DNA from: Corticium candelabrum
Taxonomy: Eukaryota > Porifera > Homoscleromorpha > Homosclerophorida > Plakinidae
Assembly: GCF_963422355.1 (NCBI RefSeq)
Contig: NC_085102.1
Coordinates: forward strand, 846,898-910,897
Length of the DNA: 64,000 nt
Direction of reading: 5' to 3'
The translations under genes and the position numbers were made by a program. The notes under the pieces are model-generated. The model ran no database searches, was not told where the DNA came from, and saw only the letters and a list, made by a program, of their open reading frames with translations. Positions 1 through 10,496 of the stretch are shown here, piece by piece. How positions within the stretch are numbered: position 1 is the stretch's first letter; every line of letters starts with the position of its first letter.

Positions 1-178
1 GGCTCGACAAACTCCCCGAGCGTGACACACGCTTACAAACAAACATAGATAGATAGATAGATAGATAGGTACAGACATACCGACAGACAGACCGGAAGTC
101 AATTCAACCCGTTTAGAGTAAGCTTCTCGCGAAGCAGTCCACCACTTATTGTGGTGTCCTTCTTTTACGCTCGTAGCT
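1..178 (-). mobile_element. 5' end of a second Helentron copy (partial)
   Basis: This stretch is nearly identical to 10257-10419, the 5' end of the full Helentron. Both share the GATA-type microsatellite, the CGACAGACAGACCGGAAGTC block and the terminal block ending at GCTCGTAGCT. The copies differ in microsatellite length and a few substitutions. Similarity stops at 178. Read on the minus strand, a neighbouring element starts here and runs out of the window to the left. The rest of that copy cannot be seen. Confidence 0.75.
47..70. repeat. (GATA)n microsatellite in Helentron 5' end
   Basis: This is about six units of ATAG/GATA. The equivalent tract at 10301-10312 is shorter, so the tract has expanded or contracted between the two Helentron copies. 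Confidence 0.85.
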
Positions 179-229
179 TAACTAGTAAATGAAGCTGTGT
201 TTACACCGTCGCTTCACAGCTACGAGCGT
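167..229. repeat. Offset inverted repeat and 3' hairpin at the Helentron-Helentron junction
   Basis: ACGCTCGTAGCT (167-178) and its exact complement AGCTACGAGCGT (218-229) form 12-bp arms. Between them the motifs AGCTGTG and CACAGCT can form a short stem. In Helentrons a 5'-terminal repeat pairs with a 3' repeat placed just inside a 3' hairpin. Here the outer arm is the 5' tip of the neighbouring copy, and the inner arm plus stem is the 3' end of the 179-10419 element. Confidence 0.65.
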
Positions 230-262
230 ATATATTTGCATCCAGGTGCTTGTTGTGTGTGT

Positions 263-690
263 GTGTGATAGCAGTGTGAAAGTCGAGATGAGACATCTTC
301 GTATCGGGATTCAGCTGTTCAAATAGAAGGATGCTATTGACTATGGCAGTGTCCACAACGTTATAAAGAAAAACATATTATTATTGAATTGTCGCTCACG
401 TGACCGGTTAAGCTCGATTGTTGATCATTTTCTCATCTTGGCATACATCTCACCAGTACTTGATAAGCCAACAATGCGACAATATGAAAGAAGAAAGAAC
501 TTGAGCTGATAAAAAGTTCCATAAGAAAAGTTGAACAGATCTTGTAGAATAGAAGGGTCGTGTCAGGTGAGAGGTCACGTGGGTCATCCCAGTACAGAAT
601 GTTGAGGTTGAGGGGTGTTGTAAGTCACATAAAAGTGTGTCAAAATTGTATCTTTCTTCCAATACTTCAAACACCTGTATGACACAGCTG
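263..690. repeat. 428-bp internal direct repeat, copy 1
   Basis: This block is almost the same as 2047-2472, in the same orientation. It includes the motif GCATACATCTCACC and the ACGTGACCGG/ACGTGGG region. It lies in the non-coding 3' part of the Helentron. No protein is supported; short open frames inside it are also duplicated and carry no recognisable domain. Confidence 0.85.
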
Positions 691-1076
691 TACGACAGCA
701 TAGCACAACACTTGAACAGTCAGTCAACACAAATGCATTCAGTAGCTCTCAACCAGTTTTGGGCTGCCAACACCACCTCTGACTAACTCAGCAACACACT
801 TAGGACGCAATCCATTAGCTTTCACAATTCATGCAACAAAAGAAGGCTGTAGTTCCACACGATTGCTATAGAAATAATTTCAAACAATTATACGTACTAC
901 TCAGTACTGTATCATCATTGTCTGTGATATCAACAATGCAGTGTGGAAATTACAGCAACTGTACCAGTCACGTTAGCCAGCACAAGATGATGCTGTTACC
1001 ATCGGTCACCACGAGGAGGTGTGACTGGATTTTGACCGACACCCCCCACAGGGCCACCCACAGAGAAGGGAATCTA
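691..1076. other. Helentron non-coding spacer
   Basis: This stretch lies between the first long repeat and the minisatellite. I see no domain-bearing reading frame, RNA gene or further repeat. The short plus-strand frame at 831-1079 has no recognisable features. Confidence 0.5.
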
Positions 1077-1440
1077 TAAACCATACACTCCTGCCCCGAC
1101 CTAACCGGTTCAGGAGAAAGAGGGAAGGAAACTATACACTATACACTCCTGTCCCGACCTAACCGGTCCAGGAGAAAGAAAAAAACCTATAATCTACACT
1201 CTTGATCCTGCCCCGACCTAACCGGTTCACGAGGAAAAGGGAAGGAAACTATACACTATACACTCCTGTCCCGACCTAACCGGTTCAGGAGAAAGGAAAA
1301 ACTATAATCTACACACTCCTGCCCTGACCTAACCAGTTCAGGAGAAAGGAAAACTATAAACTACACACTCCTGCCCGACCTAACCGATTCAGGAGAAAGG
1401 AAAAACTATAAACTACACACTCCTGCCTGACCTAACCAAT
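1077..1440. repeat. Minisatellite with self-pairing units
   Basis: About seven tandem units of roughly 45-65 bp each contain ACTCCTG, CCGACCTAACCGGTT and CAGGAGAAAGG in that order. CTCCTG and CAGGAG are complementary, so most units can form a 6-bp stem around the CCGACCTAACC core. Units vary mainly in the A-rich linker (GGAAACTATACACTATA versus GGAAAAACTATAAACTA). The array lies in the non-coding 3' part of the Helentron. Confidence 0.85.
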
Positions 1441-2046
1441 AAGGGAGAGAATGACGACCTAGCCAATGAACCAACTGGACGCCTTAGTCTGCGCATTCAT
1501 CTCCCAGAACTGGTCCTGTGCAGCTTTAGAGTTGTGGTAGGTGTAGAAACAGTTATTCAACCTGCAGCAATAGAGGGCCAGCTTGCATGCCTCACAGTAC
1601 GCGGTTGAAAGGTTCCTACACACTCCACGACGAGGCCTGTTCCTGGCCTGAGTAAACAGAACATTATGGCCATTAGTGTTACCTGTTGATGTGTTGCGGC
1701 ACACCAGGTCACTGTGGTTGTACTGCTGGTTGTGGTTGTGATTCAGCAGGTAGCAACATAACACCAGGTTGCTGTGATTGTAGAGCTGGTGGTGGTAGCA
1801 TCACAACTACCTGTGGTGGTGGTGCCATTAGTTCCGAAACCACAGATCGTTGATGCCTCTTAAATGGCCTCTCCGTAGATGCTGACTGATCAGTACATGT
1901 TGACCGAGCAGCAGTTGTCACAACAGGAACAGGTGCAGTCACAGGCAACAGTTCAGCAGCAGTAGTAGCAGTAGGAGTAGGTGCAGGAGCGGGAAGAATC
2001 GGCTGTGGCACAAAACGACATTCACTAAACAACTGTACCAGTTGAC
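1441..2046. other. Helentron non-coding segment between minisatellite and second long repeat
   Basis: Two overlapping minus-strand open frames (1459-1764 and 1709-2032) occur here. Both are made of low-complexity CAG/GTTG-rich sequence and carry no recognisable domain, so I do not call a gene. Confidence 0.4.
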
Positions 2047-2472
2047 GTGTGATAGCAGTGTAAAGTCGAGATGGGACATCTTCGTATCGGGATTCAGCTG
2101 TTCAAATAGAAGGATGCTATTGACTATGGCAGTGTCCACAACGTTATAAGGAAAACGTATTATTATTGAATTGTCGCTCACGTGACCGGTTAAGCTCGAT
2201 TGTTGATCTTTTTCACATCTTGGCATACATCTCACCAGTACTTGATAAGCCAACAATGCGACAATATGAAAGAAGAAAGAACTTGAGCTGATAAAAAGTT
2301 CCATAAGAAAAGTTGAACAGATCTTGTAGAATAGACGGGTCGTGTCAGGTGAGAGGTCACGTGGGACATCCCAGTACAGAATGTTGAGGTTGAGGGGTGT
2401 TGTAAGTCACATAGAAGTGGGTCAAAATTGTATCTTTCTTCCAATACTTTAAACACCTGTACGACACAGCTG
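2047..2472. repeat. 428-bp internal direct repeat, copy 2
   Basis: This is the second copy of the block at 263-690, about 1.78 kb away in the same direction. It differs by scattered substitutions and a few 1-bp indels. A nested unit of about 100 bp starting at GCATACATCTCACC (about 2224) recurs twice more downstream. Confidence 0.85.
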
Positions 2473-2501
2473 AAATTGAGATATCAGTAACACTCAATTA
2501 T

Positions 2502-2818
2502 AGCATACATCTCACCAATATTTGATAAGCCAGCATTGTAACAATATCAAAGAGGAAAGAGCTTGAGCCGACAAAGTCCATAAGAAAAGTTGATCAGATT
2601 CCATTGTGTATGCCAAAATGTTGCCGAATAGACCCAGTCAAATTAGCTTCTCTCCAATATTTCAAAGACAACTCTACAACACAGAGACAGTTGCATATCA
2701 ATAATACTCAATTACATGTAGCATACATCTCACCAGTATTTGATAAGCCAGCAGTAACAGTATGAAAGAGGAAAGAATTGAGAAGATAAAAATTCCATAA
2801 GAAAAGTTGATCGGATTC
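2502..2818. repeat. Two further degenerate copies of the 100-bp GCATACATCTCACC unit
   Basis: Units starting near 2502 and 2720 repeat the layout GCATACATCTCACCA, TTTGATAAGCCAGCA, GAAAGAGGAAAGA, CCATAAGAAAAGTTGAT. With those inside the long repeats (about 445 and 2224), four copies exist. The increasing divergence suggests an older tandem array from which the long duplication was later made. Confidence 0.8.
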
Positions 2819-3453
2819 ATAATAAAAAGTTTATGAAATTTGTGTGTGTAAATACTTGCTGATTACATTTGGCAAGTGTTGTGAGACCTCTGGCTAGCAT
2901 GGATCGATCAGGGTTCTGCCCGCGGTGGTCGGAGGTGGTCAGGCCCGACCATCACTCAGCAAACACCAACCATCACTCCACATGTTCCGACCATGCTAGT
3001 GGTTTACTTGCTGCAATGGATGGCAGACATCTATCCTTGCCATATTATAAACGTGAGACTGGGCAGACTGTTGACAGCAGTTGCACTTTTCTTAGTCTGT
3101 TTTTTTTCAGATTATAGACCATCAACAGTGAAATACATTCTGTTTGGTGCTTTCTTGTCTGAAATAAATCATGCCCCTTAATGCAGCAGATACCCGACCA
3201 CCATTCCGAAACTCCTGGGCAGAACACTGATCGATCATAGTGCACCAAGTCAATTGACTCACAACCAATCACACTCAAGTTCAAGTCTCTGCTCCCACGT
3301 GTGCATGACAATGAACCTGTTGCTCAGACAGAGCTGCTAGTCATCAACTATGAAATTACCTGGGAGGCAGTTGGCCTCACTGGCCTTTAGTGGCAAATTC
3401 TATGTCTTTGCAAAGGCAGTGACCTATCTAGAGTAACACGTGTACGGTACCTT
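2819..3453. other. Helentron 3' non-coding region after the OTU stop codon
   Basis: No domain-bearing frame is visible. The short frames at 2869-3311 on both strands share no motif with a known family. This is probably 3' untranslated or spacer sequence of the Helentron transcript. Confidence 0.45.
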
Positions 3454-4491
3454 CTAAGGGACTCGTTGAATCACGTGAACCAGGTCATAGTGCTGTCTAT
3501 CATAGTTGACCAACTCTATACTGTCAACGGGTACATCCATAGGAAACTGAAAAGAAAACCGAGGTTCATGCGTATGCCATTCCCACTTTTGGCCTGCTCG
3601 ATAGAAAACGTGTATCGGTAAGCCAAAGTAGGTGGCAGCCGCCATAATTTCTGCATCAGTTCCCCATGTACCCTGCTTTGACATTGACTCAACGTGTTCA
3701 TTGTAATCGCCATCTACGTAGACAGCAAATGAAACAGCGCGTTCCCTCATGAACTCTACGATCTGCTCTCTGTAAGTTAGGTGGTATCGTTGTGACCCCA
3801 TAAGAGCTTGAGAAAAGCATTTGAATAGGCAATCACCCCTTCCCCCTACTTGAATAATTTCTCGATTTTGTACAGAGAGCAGATCGTGTGCTTCACTGCG
3901 TGAACACTGACATCTACCGCTATTTGACATTGCGGGTATCGTCCTCGGAGTCGCACAAGTAACGTGCAATGACCCAGTTTCCATTAGGTCAACATTACCC
4001 TGACTGCTGCCCACTAAACAGTGGCTTTCTGCTTGCATGCCAATTTTTTCTAAATGTTTGGCTGCAAGCCTGCGCTCTTCGTTCTTTCTCACTTGAACGT
4101 TCTTATTTTTTGCAAGACTCTTCAGCCGCTCGAAAGCAAACGGCTGTAAAAGACAGTCTTGTAAACGTTTTACACGTGACAAAGCGACAAAAGAAAGTCC
4201 CACGGCAAATTCCTTTTTACCCAGGTCTATCACAGCTCGATCTAAAGTAAGACCTTGCGATTTGTGTACTGTGATTGCCCATGCCAGTTTAAGTGGAAGC
4301 TGTTGGCGTGACATCTCCCTATTTCCTGTTCTCCACGATCGACTGATGGGTGCAATTGGAACGCATCTTTCGCCTCCCCATGTGGGACCATTGTATTTGT
4401 CAAAATGCACTACAACAGCAATCGGAAGGTCAGGAGGTCCACCAGAACGATACAGTATACAGTATAGCCACAATCGTTCCCATGCTCCCAT
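3454..4491 (-). pseudogene. Helentron helicase C-terminus plus OTU cysteine protease domain
   Basis: The first part carries late Pif1/RecD-type helicase motifs: [18 protein letters not shown] and [12 protein letters not shown]. After a basic linker comes an OTU fold with [14 protein letters not shown] (Asp/Cys nucleophile region) and HYDLVHV near the C-terminus (catalytic His region). OTU proteases cleave ubiquitin-type links or act on polyproteins; their role in Helentrons is unknown. This frame overlaps the upstream helicase frame by about 60 bp, which indicates a frameshift around 4430-4490. The domain itself looks complete, up to the stop at 3454. Confidence 0.8.
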
Positions 4492-5356
4492 TTACTAACC
4501 CTTGCTCTGTCCACAGATTGGAGGACAACATAACACGGGCACCTTCGCATAAGACTACACTCGCATGAAGACCCCCAGCTTCATCTTCACTGGCCTTTTT
4601 GACCTCAGCGCAATTGTGTATAGCCTTGATGTAGGCAATAGGCCTGCCTAGCCGACGTAGGTAAGCGACGTTGTATTCGGCCACCTCTTCCACTGTTGAG
4701 AATAATCGAATTGCTTCATCAAACAGTGTCAAATTCTCTCTATTTACCCGTGCCGACTCAATGGTACGGGTCATAAAAAGTTGCCAGTCATTTTCAGTGA
4801 CGGCAGCATTTCTTAGTCGCAGAAGGGCCTGTCTGAATCTGATTTGAGCATCATCACTGCCGGCCTGCCTCATAACTTCGGTCAGCACTACCGACTCCGT
4901 AAATTCTGTGTACATGGCTCTACCTAAATTCGACAAAATACCCTTCGAATCTGCGACATAGAGTGGAGTGTCTCCCACTGGAGGCAACTGTCCAAAGTCT
5001 CCGACCAGTACCAAGGACATACCACCGAAAGGCTCAGTAGCATGGTCAGGACGTGCCTGGCACAACCTCTGATGTATCATGCCTAGCTGACGTCGACCAA
5101 TCATTGACATTTCGTCTATAATTACATAACGACATAGCTTTAACTGTTCCTGCAGATTCTGTAGTGCAGGACCACGCAATTCATTACTTGCCGTAAAGTT
5201 GAGAGGCAGTTTTAACAAAGAGTGCAATGTTCTACCATTCACATTAAATGCTGCTACCCCTGTCGGAGCAGCGACACAACATGCACCTCTGAGTAGAGAA
5301 CGGAAGCATCCGATAAGATACGACTTACCGGTACCAGTCGTTCCACATATGACACA
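4430..5356 (-). pseudogene. Helentron Pif1-type helicase core
   Basis: The frame begins immediately after an in-frame TGA and carries Walker A (GTTGTGKS, about 5305-5330), APTGVAAFNVNGRTLHS, the Walker B region VIIDEMSMIG, and LVLVGDFGQLPPV (motif III). In an intact element it would unwind donor DNA during rolling-circle transposition. It is in the same frame as the Rep upstream, separated by only one stop codon, so both belong to one ancestral polyprotein. A frameshift near 4450 separates it from the helicase C-terminus. Confidence 0.85.
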
Positions 5357-8300
5357 TCAAAGTGGATCCGGCGACAGACCCTGGTTAAGTTTTTCGAAAT
5401 GGCATTTGACAATGTCGTATGCAACTCGCTGATTGCCTAGTAAGAAATCAGGATTATAGTCGCACAGGTCAACGTTCTGATCAACTACACCGTGTTCAGA
5501 TTTATTACGAGCAATAAATGTTATGGCTTCCTGGGCATCAGGAAAATTCACAGCAGATGCTGTCCAATCGGTATTACTATCAGAACCCTGTTCGTTCTCT
5601 GGAGATTCTGAAAAGTCAGCATCTAACTGACACAATACCATCCAGTCTTCTACTGCGTGCCATCTATTATTGCACGTACCATTTTCATCAACATCGCAGG
5701 GTGCTAGATTGTCATCGTCGATTTCTACTTCGCCGCGATCTGTTGCCCTTTCAACGTCCTGAGCAAAACAAATCCGACGAGTCAGGTCGTCAGAACAATA
5801 GCCCTGCCATTCTTCCCACGAAGCAACTGCACTACCACCAAAATCAGCAGTCAGTTCTTCTGGGCACCGAAAAGGTTTATATTTTACCAGCTGCCTAGAG
5901 CAGTAAGTTTCATATTTTTCCAAATCATTTGGAAGTGCAGCCTTTACTTCAGGAACGTAACGAATGACAGCCTTTTTGGTGCGTTTGACAAGACACCCCG
6001 TCCTTTTGAAATCGTACTGCATGACAAAGTCATCAAAGCAGAGATTTTCAAATTCGTTACTTTTTGGCCTGTTTACGTAGTGGTCCATGGCACTTGAAAT
6101 TGTAGCCTGTTTATCTTGTGCCACATCGACTTCACGCTGACCATCAACGTTTACACGTAAAATCGTTCTACTGCATACCACTAACTTCTCACCCGTAAGG
6201 TGATGGCACGTTTCCTGTGCCGAGTAGTCATGCTCTACTACAGACCTTGTCATTAGCTTTTGGACGGCTTTCTTTGGATGATCATCGTCCTTCAAGTCCT
6301 CTACTATAACTTCGAAAGTCTTTTTTAGAGGTTCAGACATGCCTTCACTCTTGCTGGCATATTTGGTCATGTACTTAGACACCATTTCTGCATTGACACA
6401 CACCTGCATGTCAACATTAGCCCGCCAGCCTGTCAATTGAGCCCGGTTATGCCCATTAATGAGAGAATCATTTCGCCGCGTAACAAGCTCTGGCTGCTTG
6501 TCTTGTAGTTCAAAATGTGTTCTACTTGACAAGACTTTGGGAAACTTAAAACGGCACTGTAGCTCGTTTTCACTGCCATGATCGTTGTCCCCTGCTAGGG
6601 CAGAGGTCCTCTTACGTTTAGCACGGCGAAGACAGTAAGCCGTTGAGCATTTCGTATGCCTCTGCACATTGGCTATTAGTTCAGCATAATCCTGCTCTTC
6701 GTCGGTCACATCTCTATGTCGTTTGTGACAGGGGTGCATTTCTGCTCGAGGCATGTGACCCTCCCCCGTTTCATTCAACGTGGGATTCCACGTAGTTACC
6801 AGGGCATCAGCAAAGTCATACACCTCCTGTGCAATGTCCTCTGCCCTTCTCATTTGTTCGCTAGTGGCTTTGGCTTCGCCCGACTCGGATGCTCTGTGCA
6901 TGCATGCCCACTCTGAACTTATCTTATCAGAATGTGGAGCATCGGACAGCCATGCCACACCATGCAAATGAGAACTACCTCTGTGCTGATACTCAATGCG
7001 TGCCCAGAAATCTACAGCACCAAGACTGTTTTGCAAAAAGTATCGCATAAATTTTTCTGCTCTGTGCAAAAAGAACCAATCGGTCAAATGAGGATTTTCA
7101 ATGACTGCCTTTATTCTCTCACTGGCCCTGTCTTGGTTAGCGTTTGGCCGATAGTGACGCATCAAGTCCTGAAGCTCTGGCCATTGAGTATCAGCAGCAC
7201 TAAGCGTAAAGAATATAGTCGGCATGCCTAGTGCCTCTTGCATGGCCGCTAGGTTTAGTCTTTGAGTACACCAGTACTGTCTAGTTCCATGCAAAGAACT
7301 ACTAAACATCATTACTCGAGATGCAAACGAAGTCTCACCTCGATTAACCATATCCTTCAGTTCTTCCACGCTCAGATGGTTTTCACCAATTCTCTGTTTG
7401 ACAAACACACGGCCTGTCTCGAGAGCTCGCCATCTCATCATGGTGTTCAGTGCAAAGTAACGAAATCTGGGATGCTGCGCAAACCGTCCGTCACGATAGC
7501 GAATGAGATGCTTCGAGTACTGACCGAGCGTTAGCCGTCGCTGTCTCGGCGCCAGATACTCACCAGCACCCGTCGGAAACAGAGTAGGAAACGCTCTGCT
7601 CCAGTAACCTTCCGAATTAAACTCGTCGATCAACTGATTGGTAATAGCGGGCCAATCGACGACAGTGGCCATCGCCTGATCATTATTTACAATCTGATCA
7701 GATACGAATGACTGCGCATGCGCGACACGTGCACCACACGTACGGGCACCTTCATTCACCGAATCGCGAATGATATCGTTCTCACACTTACCCGTACCTA
7801 GCCGAGGAAGCACTGTTCGCTGCAGTGGCAAGTCCTCATCATCAGACGAGCCTTCTTGCTGAGATTGCTCGTCTACGTTAGCGTCATCGTTAGGGTCTAG
7901 TCTGGCTAGGTCATCGTCCTCAATCACTTGCAAGTCGGACAACGTACCGTCTTCTGGCAACGCGTCTACGACGTCGTAGTCTATCGTTACGTTAGAATAG
8001 TAACGGTTATTGCGTATGAGCCAACGAAGAGCTTCCAATACTACAGCACGTCTGACGCGGAAATCTCGATGACCACCAGACTTACCCTTTCGCCTGATGA
8101 CGACCACACCTACCGACCGTCCAGTACGTGACAACGCGGTAGCTACAGACTGAACGTCTTGCGGTAGACAGATAACGTGCCCTTTGTATCCGTACTGACC
8201 GTACGGTAAAATGTAGGTCTGCATCATCGGCATGATCTGAGCGATGAGCATTTCTTCAACAACCGACAACCGAGCGAGACATTCTGGTACCGGCCCCGGT

Positions 8301-8509
8301 ATCGCGTTGTTCTCGATAGAGAACAATTTAGGAAGGCCCTTGTCTCTCTGGCAACGATTACATATAGACAACTCACCTTGTACGCAAACTTTCATCGAAG
8401 GCCACGCCTCACGACAAACGTCACATTCCGAGAAATGCAACGTAGAAATTTCGCGATGAAAGCGACCAAATTTGCTTGTACCTTCTGCTTGAAGGCGTTC
8501 GTGTTCCAA
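5357..8509 (-). pseudogene. Helentron Rep protein (HUH endonuclease region)
   Basis: About 1050 codons are open. An N-terminal CxxC...CxxC cluster (about residues 29-55) is followed by the Helitron N-terminal domain, with FFTLSAADTQWPEL near residue 431. The HUH metal-binding motif EYQHRGSSHLHG lies near 508, and the tyrosine motif VSKYMTKYASKSE near 712. Rep nicks and rejoins single strands during rolling-circle transposition. No ATG starts the frame: it opens at a TTG right after a TAA, and the upstream STPR frame overlaps it by 118 bp, so its true N-terminus lies in that frame. It ends at TGA 5357-5359, immediately before the helicase. Confidence 0.88.
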
Positions 8510-9984
8510 TTACGCCAAGAAGAGTCTACTTTTGTACCGATACCGGCGATATCATCAGTAGACGGTACCGCGACTGTGCTATCGCGTCTGCGCTTGCGAT
8601 TGTGACGTGCAATGTCACGACTTCGACGCACTTCCGTTTGCTCGTGCGATTCACAAACGCGATTGTTTGCCTTGCCAGCGGCATCTTGCTTTAGTCTCGC
8701 TGAGCGTTCAATATCAGTCTCTACTGATCGTCGCTTAGCTTTTTGGTGAGACATGTATGCTTTACGTTCGCTAGTTTTTTCTACTGTCTCATGGGCTCGT
8801 CTAGTAGAGACCTGTTCAGCGAGTACTCGGAGCGTAGCGGCACGCTCCTCGTCAGTTTCACGAACTCGCCTGTCAGAAAAACGCGCAGACATCGCTTGAA
8901 GTCTGACAGCGCGCTCCTCGTCAGTTTCACGAGCTCGTCTATCGGAATCACGTGTAGCCATCTGTTGAAGCCTGACTACACGCTCGTCGTCAGTTTCACG
9001 AGCTCGCTTAACGGCACTACGCGCAGACACCGTTTGAAGCCTGACAACGCGCTCCTCGTCAGTTTCAAGAGCTCGTCTTCTAGCGACCTGTCTAGCAACA
9101 GCTTCAAGCCTAGTGGAGCGCTTCTCCTCACTCTCACGAGCCCGGCTATTGGCGACGTGCAGTGCCAATGTTTGAAGCTTCAAACGGAGTTGACGATCGT
9201 CAACAGTTTCTACTTTGCGCGCTTTCGTCGTGTGCGACTGCATGCCACTTTCTCGCGAACGACGACGACGCTGATTCTCGGCATTGCAATCTAGACGATT
9301 AGATCTTTCGAGTTCACTCTCGCTCGCACGACGACGTCGTTGGCGTTCACGATCAAGACGTCGCCGTTTGGATTTTGGTGACTCACCGTGATGCAAAGAC
9401 ATACACGTATCACGACATGTACACGTACCACTTTTACATGTCAAACACTCTGAAAGTGCTAAGCTTTCAGATACATCATGCATCTGTACGCGCGCAAGTA
9501 CACCGGTACACGTAGATTGCACGGTACTTTCAACTGTATAGATATCACGCGTCACTGTCGCACCATCATCAATCGACTGCCAGCGACTTGCACTGGCAGG
9601 ACTAAGAGGTTTGCCGAGGTCGGCACCCGCCAGACTGACCGGTACATCAAAGACCTCGACGTCAGTCCGGCTACTACAGCTATCATTCAAAGCCATAGGT
9701 GCGACCTCTAGGCAATGCCCAACATCGTCCGAATCAACGGCCAACGGAGCTGACAGCGATCTACAGGACGAAGCTTGGCATGCATTCGCCACTTCTATAC
9801 AGCTCTGCGATGCATGCGTTTCTGCCGACCGCGTACTTACCGCCAGTTCAGCTGATTCTTTCGTGCAGCTGCAAAACACGAAATCTCTTTCGTATGACCT
9901 TTCTAAACATGCAGTCACGTTGAGGTAGAAAACCTTGTAAAGCCTGCTGTCTCTTCTGTTTTTCTGCGGTTCGTGCAGCTGCAA
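8392..9984 (-). pseudogene. Helentron N-terminal protein with STPR 23-residue DNA-binding repeats
   Basis: The frame has about 530 codons. The first 200 residues are Cys/Ser-rich and include CTCRDTC and LTCKSGTC. From about residue 205 it is Arg/Glu-rich. Around residues 290-460 a 23-residue unit repeats at least six times with the pattern RARETDEERVVRLQ. This spacing matches STPR (score-and-three-residue peptide) repeats, known in silkworm FMBP-1 as a DNA-binding domain. The end of the frame runs into the Rep frame and is shifted relative to it near 8510, so the two probably formed one protein. The start ATG at 9982-9984 is the first available and is uncertain. Confidence 0.75.
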
Positions 9985-9988
9985 AACA
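9860..9988. repeat. Two copies of a 19-bp motif at the 5' coding edge of the Helentron
   Basis: TTCGTGCAGCTGCAAAACA occurs at 9860-9878 and 9970-9988, 110 bp apart. On the minus strand both copies encode FCSCT, once on each side of the chosen start. This may be a small tandem duplication or mark an alternative start or splice arrangement. Confidence 0.6.
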
Positions 9989-10153
9989 TGACAAAAAAAT
10001 TATTTTTCTTCGCAACACCGTGTACAAAGTGAAAAGTCGAGTCATTCAACTGCAAGTACCTTGTAAAGTCTTCAGAACGTTCTGTTCTAGTCGCTTGTCT
10101 CAAATGCTTCCTCATCTTCGTAAAGTTGGGACGCTAATGAATGCTCACCGGCG

Positions 10154-10258
10154 ATTGGTCACTGGTCATTATGCGCGGGATTGTTACGTCAGGCCATTGT
10201 CTAAGCGTTGGATTGTTACGTCACCTACGTTTCGCGTCCCAAAACGATTGCTGATTGG
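10154..10258 (-). promoter_or_regulatory. Possible Helentron promoter with two CCAAT boxes
   Basis: Read on the minus strand, CCAAT occurs at 10154-10158 (GACCAATCGC) and 10254-10258 (AGCCAATCAG), 170-270 bp upstream of the STPR frame start. Reverse-oriented plus-strand ATTGG in a GC-rich stretch fits a eukaryotic promoter. No TATA box is obvious, and the assignment rests on motif and position only. Confidence 0.3.
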
Positions 10259-10419
10259 CTCGACAAACTCCCCGAGCGTGACACACGCTTACAAACAAAC
10301 ATAGATAGATAGCGACATACCGACAGACAGACCGGAAGTCAATACAGCCCGTCTAGAGTGAGCTTCTCGCGAAGCAGTCCACCACTTATTGTGGTGTACT
10401 TCTTTTACGCTCGTAGCTA
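10257..10419 (-). repeat. Helentron 5' terminal block shared with the neighbouring copy
   Basis: GGCTCGACAAACTCCCCGAG through GCTCGTAGCT repeats 1-178. After 10419 the sequence (AATAAGTTT) no longer matches, which places the 5' terminus of the element here. On the minus strand the junction reads TTATT then AGCTACGAGCG, compatible with the AT-rich insertion sites of Helentrons. Confidence 0.75.
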
Positions 10420-10496
10420 ATAAGTTTTTATTTGTCTAATAGGCGCAATATTTTTATATAACCGTTTCTATGCCTATGGAGTGACTCGAATACCTC

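Larger units (their letters stand above)
179..10419 (-). mobile_element. Helentron (Helitron2-type rolling-circle transposon), decayed autonomous copy
   Basis: The element is about 10.2 kb and is read on the minus strand. In order it carries STPR repeats, a Helitron Rep with HUH and two-tyrosine motifs, a Pif1-type helicase and an OTU cysteine protease. OTU domains together with terminal inverted repeats offset from the 3' end are typical of the Helentron branch. The 5' end is set by the block shared with 1-178. The 3' end is inferred from the offset inverted repeat plus hairpin at 179-229. The 3' third (179-3450) is non-coding and full of internal repeats. Two frameshifts (near 8510 and 4450) and a TGA (5357-5359) disable this copy, but the lesions are few, so it is not very old. 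The exact terminal bases are inference. Confidence 0.8.

Noticed and set aside
1077..1440. CRISPR-like regular repeats
   Set aside because: The units are contiguous and near-identical with no unique spacers, so it is a minisatellite in a eukaryotic transposon.
1459..2032. Two minus-strand frames in the Helentron 3' region
   Set aside because: They are Gln/Pro/Thr-rich translations of low-complexity sequence, with no domain.
8743..9294. 183-codon plus-strand frame
   Set aside because: It is antisense to the STPR repeats; its repeated LLVSFTSS phrase simply mirrors the 23-residue repeats.
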